From NCBI GenBank assembly GCA_902766575.1, contig CACXED010000331.1, forward strand, positions 1 through 6,152: a stretch of DNA of 6,152 nucleotides. Reading direction: 5' to 3'. Position 1 is the stretch's first letter; each line of letters opens with the position of its first letter. Below, one piece after another: positions 5,946 to 6,152 of this stretch. A program made the position numbers and the translations under genes. Under the pieces are notes generated by a model. That model was not told the origin of the DNA. It ran no database searches and saw only the letters and a program-made list of their open reading frames with translations. Source of the stretch: an uncultured Ruminococcus sp. GTDB lineage: Bacteria; Bacillota; Clostridia; Oscillospirales; CAG-272.

Positions 5946-6152
5946 TGTCAATAATAGTTGACACCATTTCACAAAAGATTTACAAGCATCGCTAACAACT
6001 ATTACTCAGCCGACCGCCTGAGCCGTTTCTGCGAAGAAGCGTTTGCGCTTCACTGCCGGTGGAATACCGCCGATCGAGGAGCAGATTCTCCGGTTGTTCC
6101 AATAACTCATGTAATAGACCCAAATGATATGCTTAAGCTCCTCAATCGTATA
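5946..6152 (-). mobile_element. End of an IS3-family insertion sequence (extends beyond the window)
   Basis: The minus strand carries the 3' end of an IS3-type transposase gene (stop at 6006) followed by about 60 bases of non-coding end. The likely tip is at 5946, where the sequence reads TGTCAA then TTGACA (5946-5963, a 6-bp inverted repeat with a six-base spacer). Starting with TG fits the 5'-TG...CA-3' ends of IS3 elements. The exact boundary and any target duplication cannot be confirmed because the other end is outside the window. Confidence 0.6.
6006..6152 (-). CDS. IS3-family transposase (OrfB, DDE integrase core), C-terminal end
   Basis: Reading leftwards from the right edge gives 48 residues and a TGA stop (complement of 6006-6008). 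The piece starts YTIEELKHIIWVYYMSYWNN and continues RRICSSIGGIPPAVKRKRFF before a short tail. This matches the last part of the rve/integrase core of IS3-type transposases, where a tyrosine- and asparagine-rich helix (usually Y-x-x-x-Y/W-N-x-x-R) is followed by a glycine-proline turn (GG-x-x-P-x-x-x-R). The catalytic D, D and E residues lie upstream, outside the window, except that the helix seen here normally follows the final glutamate by about 30 residues. The gene runs opposite to the operon and its 3' end faces the operon terminator. Confidence 0.8.
   Translation of the reverse strand, partial: YTIEELKHIIWVYYMSYWNNRRICSSIGGIPPAVKRKRFFAETAQAVG

Overview
The window looks like a carbohydrate-use locus from an anaerobic Clostridia-type Firmicute, probably an uncultured gut member of the Oscillospiraceae/Ruminococcaceae. 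This is inferred from the protein families (family-1 sugar-binding lipoproteins, a KDPG-aldolase relative, a GH36-like alpha-galactosidase, an LVIVD-repeat protein), the intermediate G+C, and an IS3-type transposase tail with a WNNRRICSSIGG-like motif. No taxonomic marker gene is present, so the assignment is soft.

Layout, left to right. (a) 3-500 is the C-terminal end of a sugar ABC transporter solute-binding protein, cut by the window edge. (b) 536-1042 is a clearly dead KDPG/KHG aldolase gene with a missing N-terminus, one frameshift, two in-frame stops and a deletion that joins it to what looks like the last ~20 residues of a fused VOC-type domain. (c) 1053-1177 is a non-coding stretch packed with four perfect short palindromes. 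(d) 1178-2785 is an intact GH36/melibiase-like glycosidase. (e) 2807-3802 is a chimera: an N-terminally truncated right-handed beta-helix (GH110-like) fragment joined in frame to the C-terminus of a second solute-binding protein. (f) 3819-5864 is an intact 681-residue LVIVD-repeat beta-propeller protein, ending in a strong rho-independent terminator (5880-5924). (g) From about 5946 to the right edge, on the minus strand, lies the end of an IS3-family insertion sequence.

All genes except the IS point rightwards with small gaps, so this was probably one sugar-uptake and degradation operon: binding protein for uptake, alpha-galactosidase (and once a GH110-like enzyme) for cleavage, aldolase for sugar-acid catabolism, and the LVIVD protein in an unknown role. 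Several genes are now broken or fused, so the locus appears to be decaying or recently rearranged. The most unusual points are the palindrome-rich insert that seems to have separated a ribosome-binding site from the glycosidase start, and the beta-helix/binding-protein chimera. I do not see convincing evidence of a wholly new system, defence island, CRISPR array or RNA gene.
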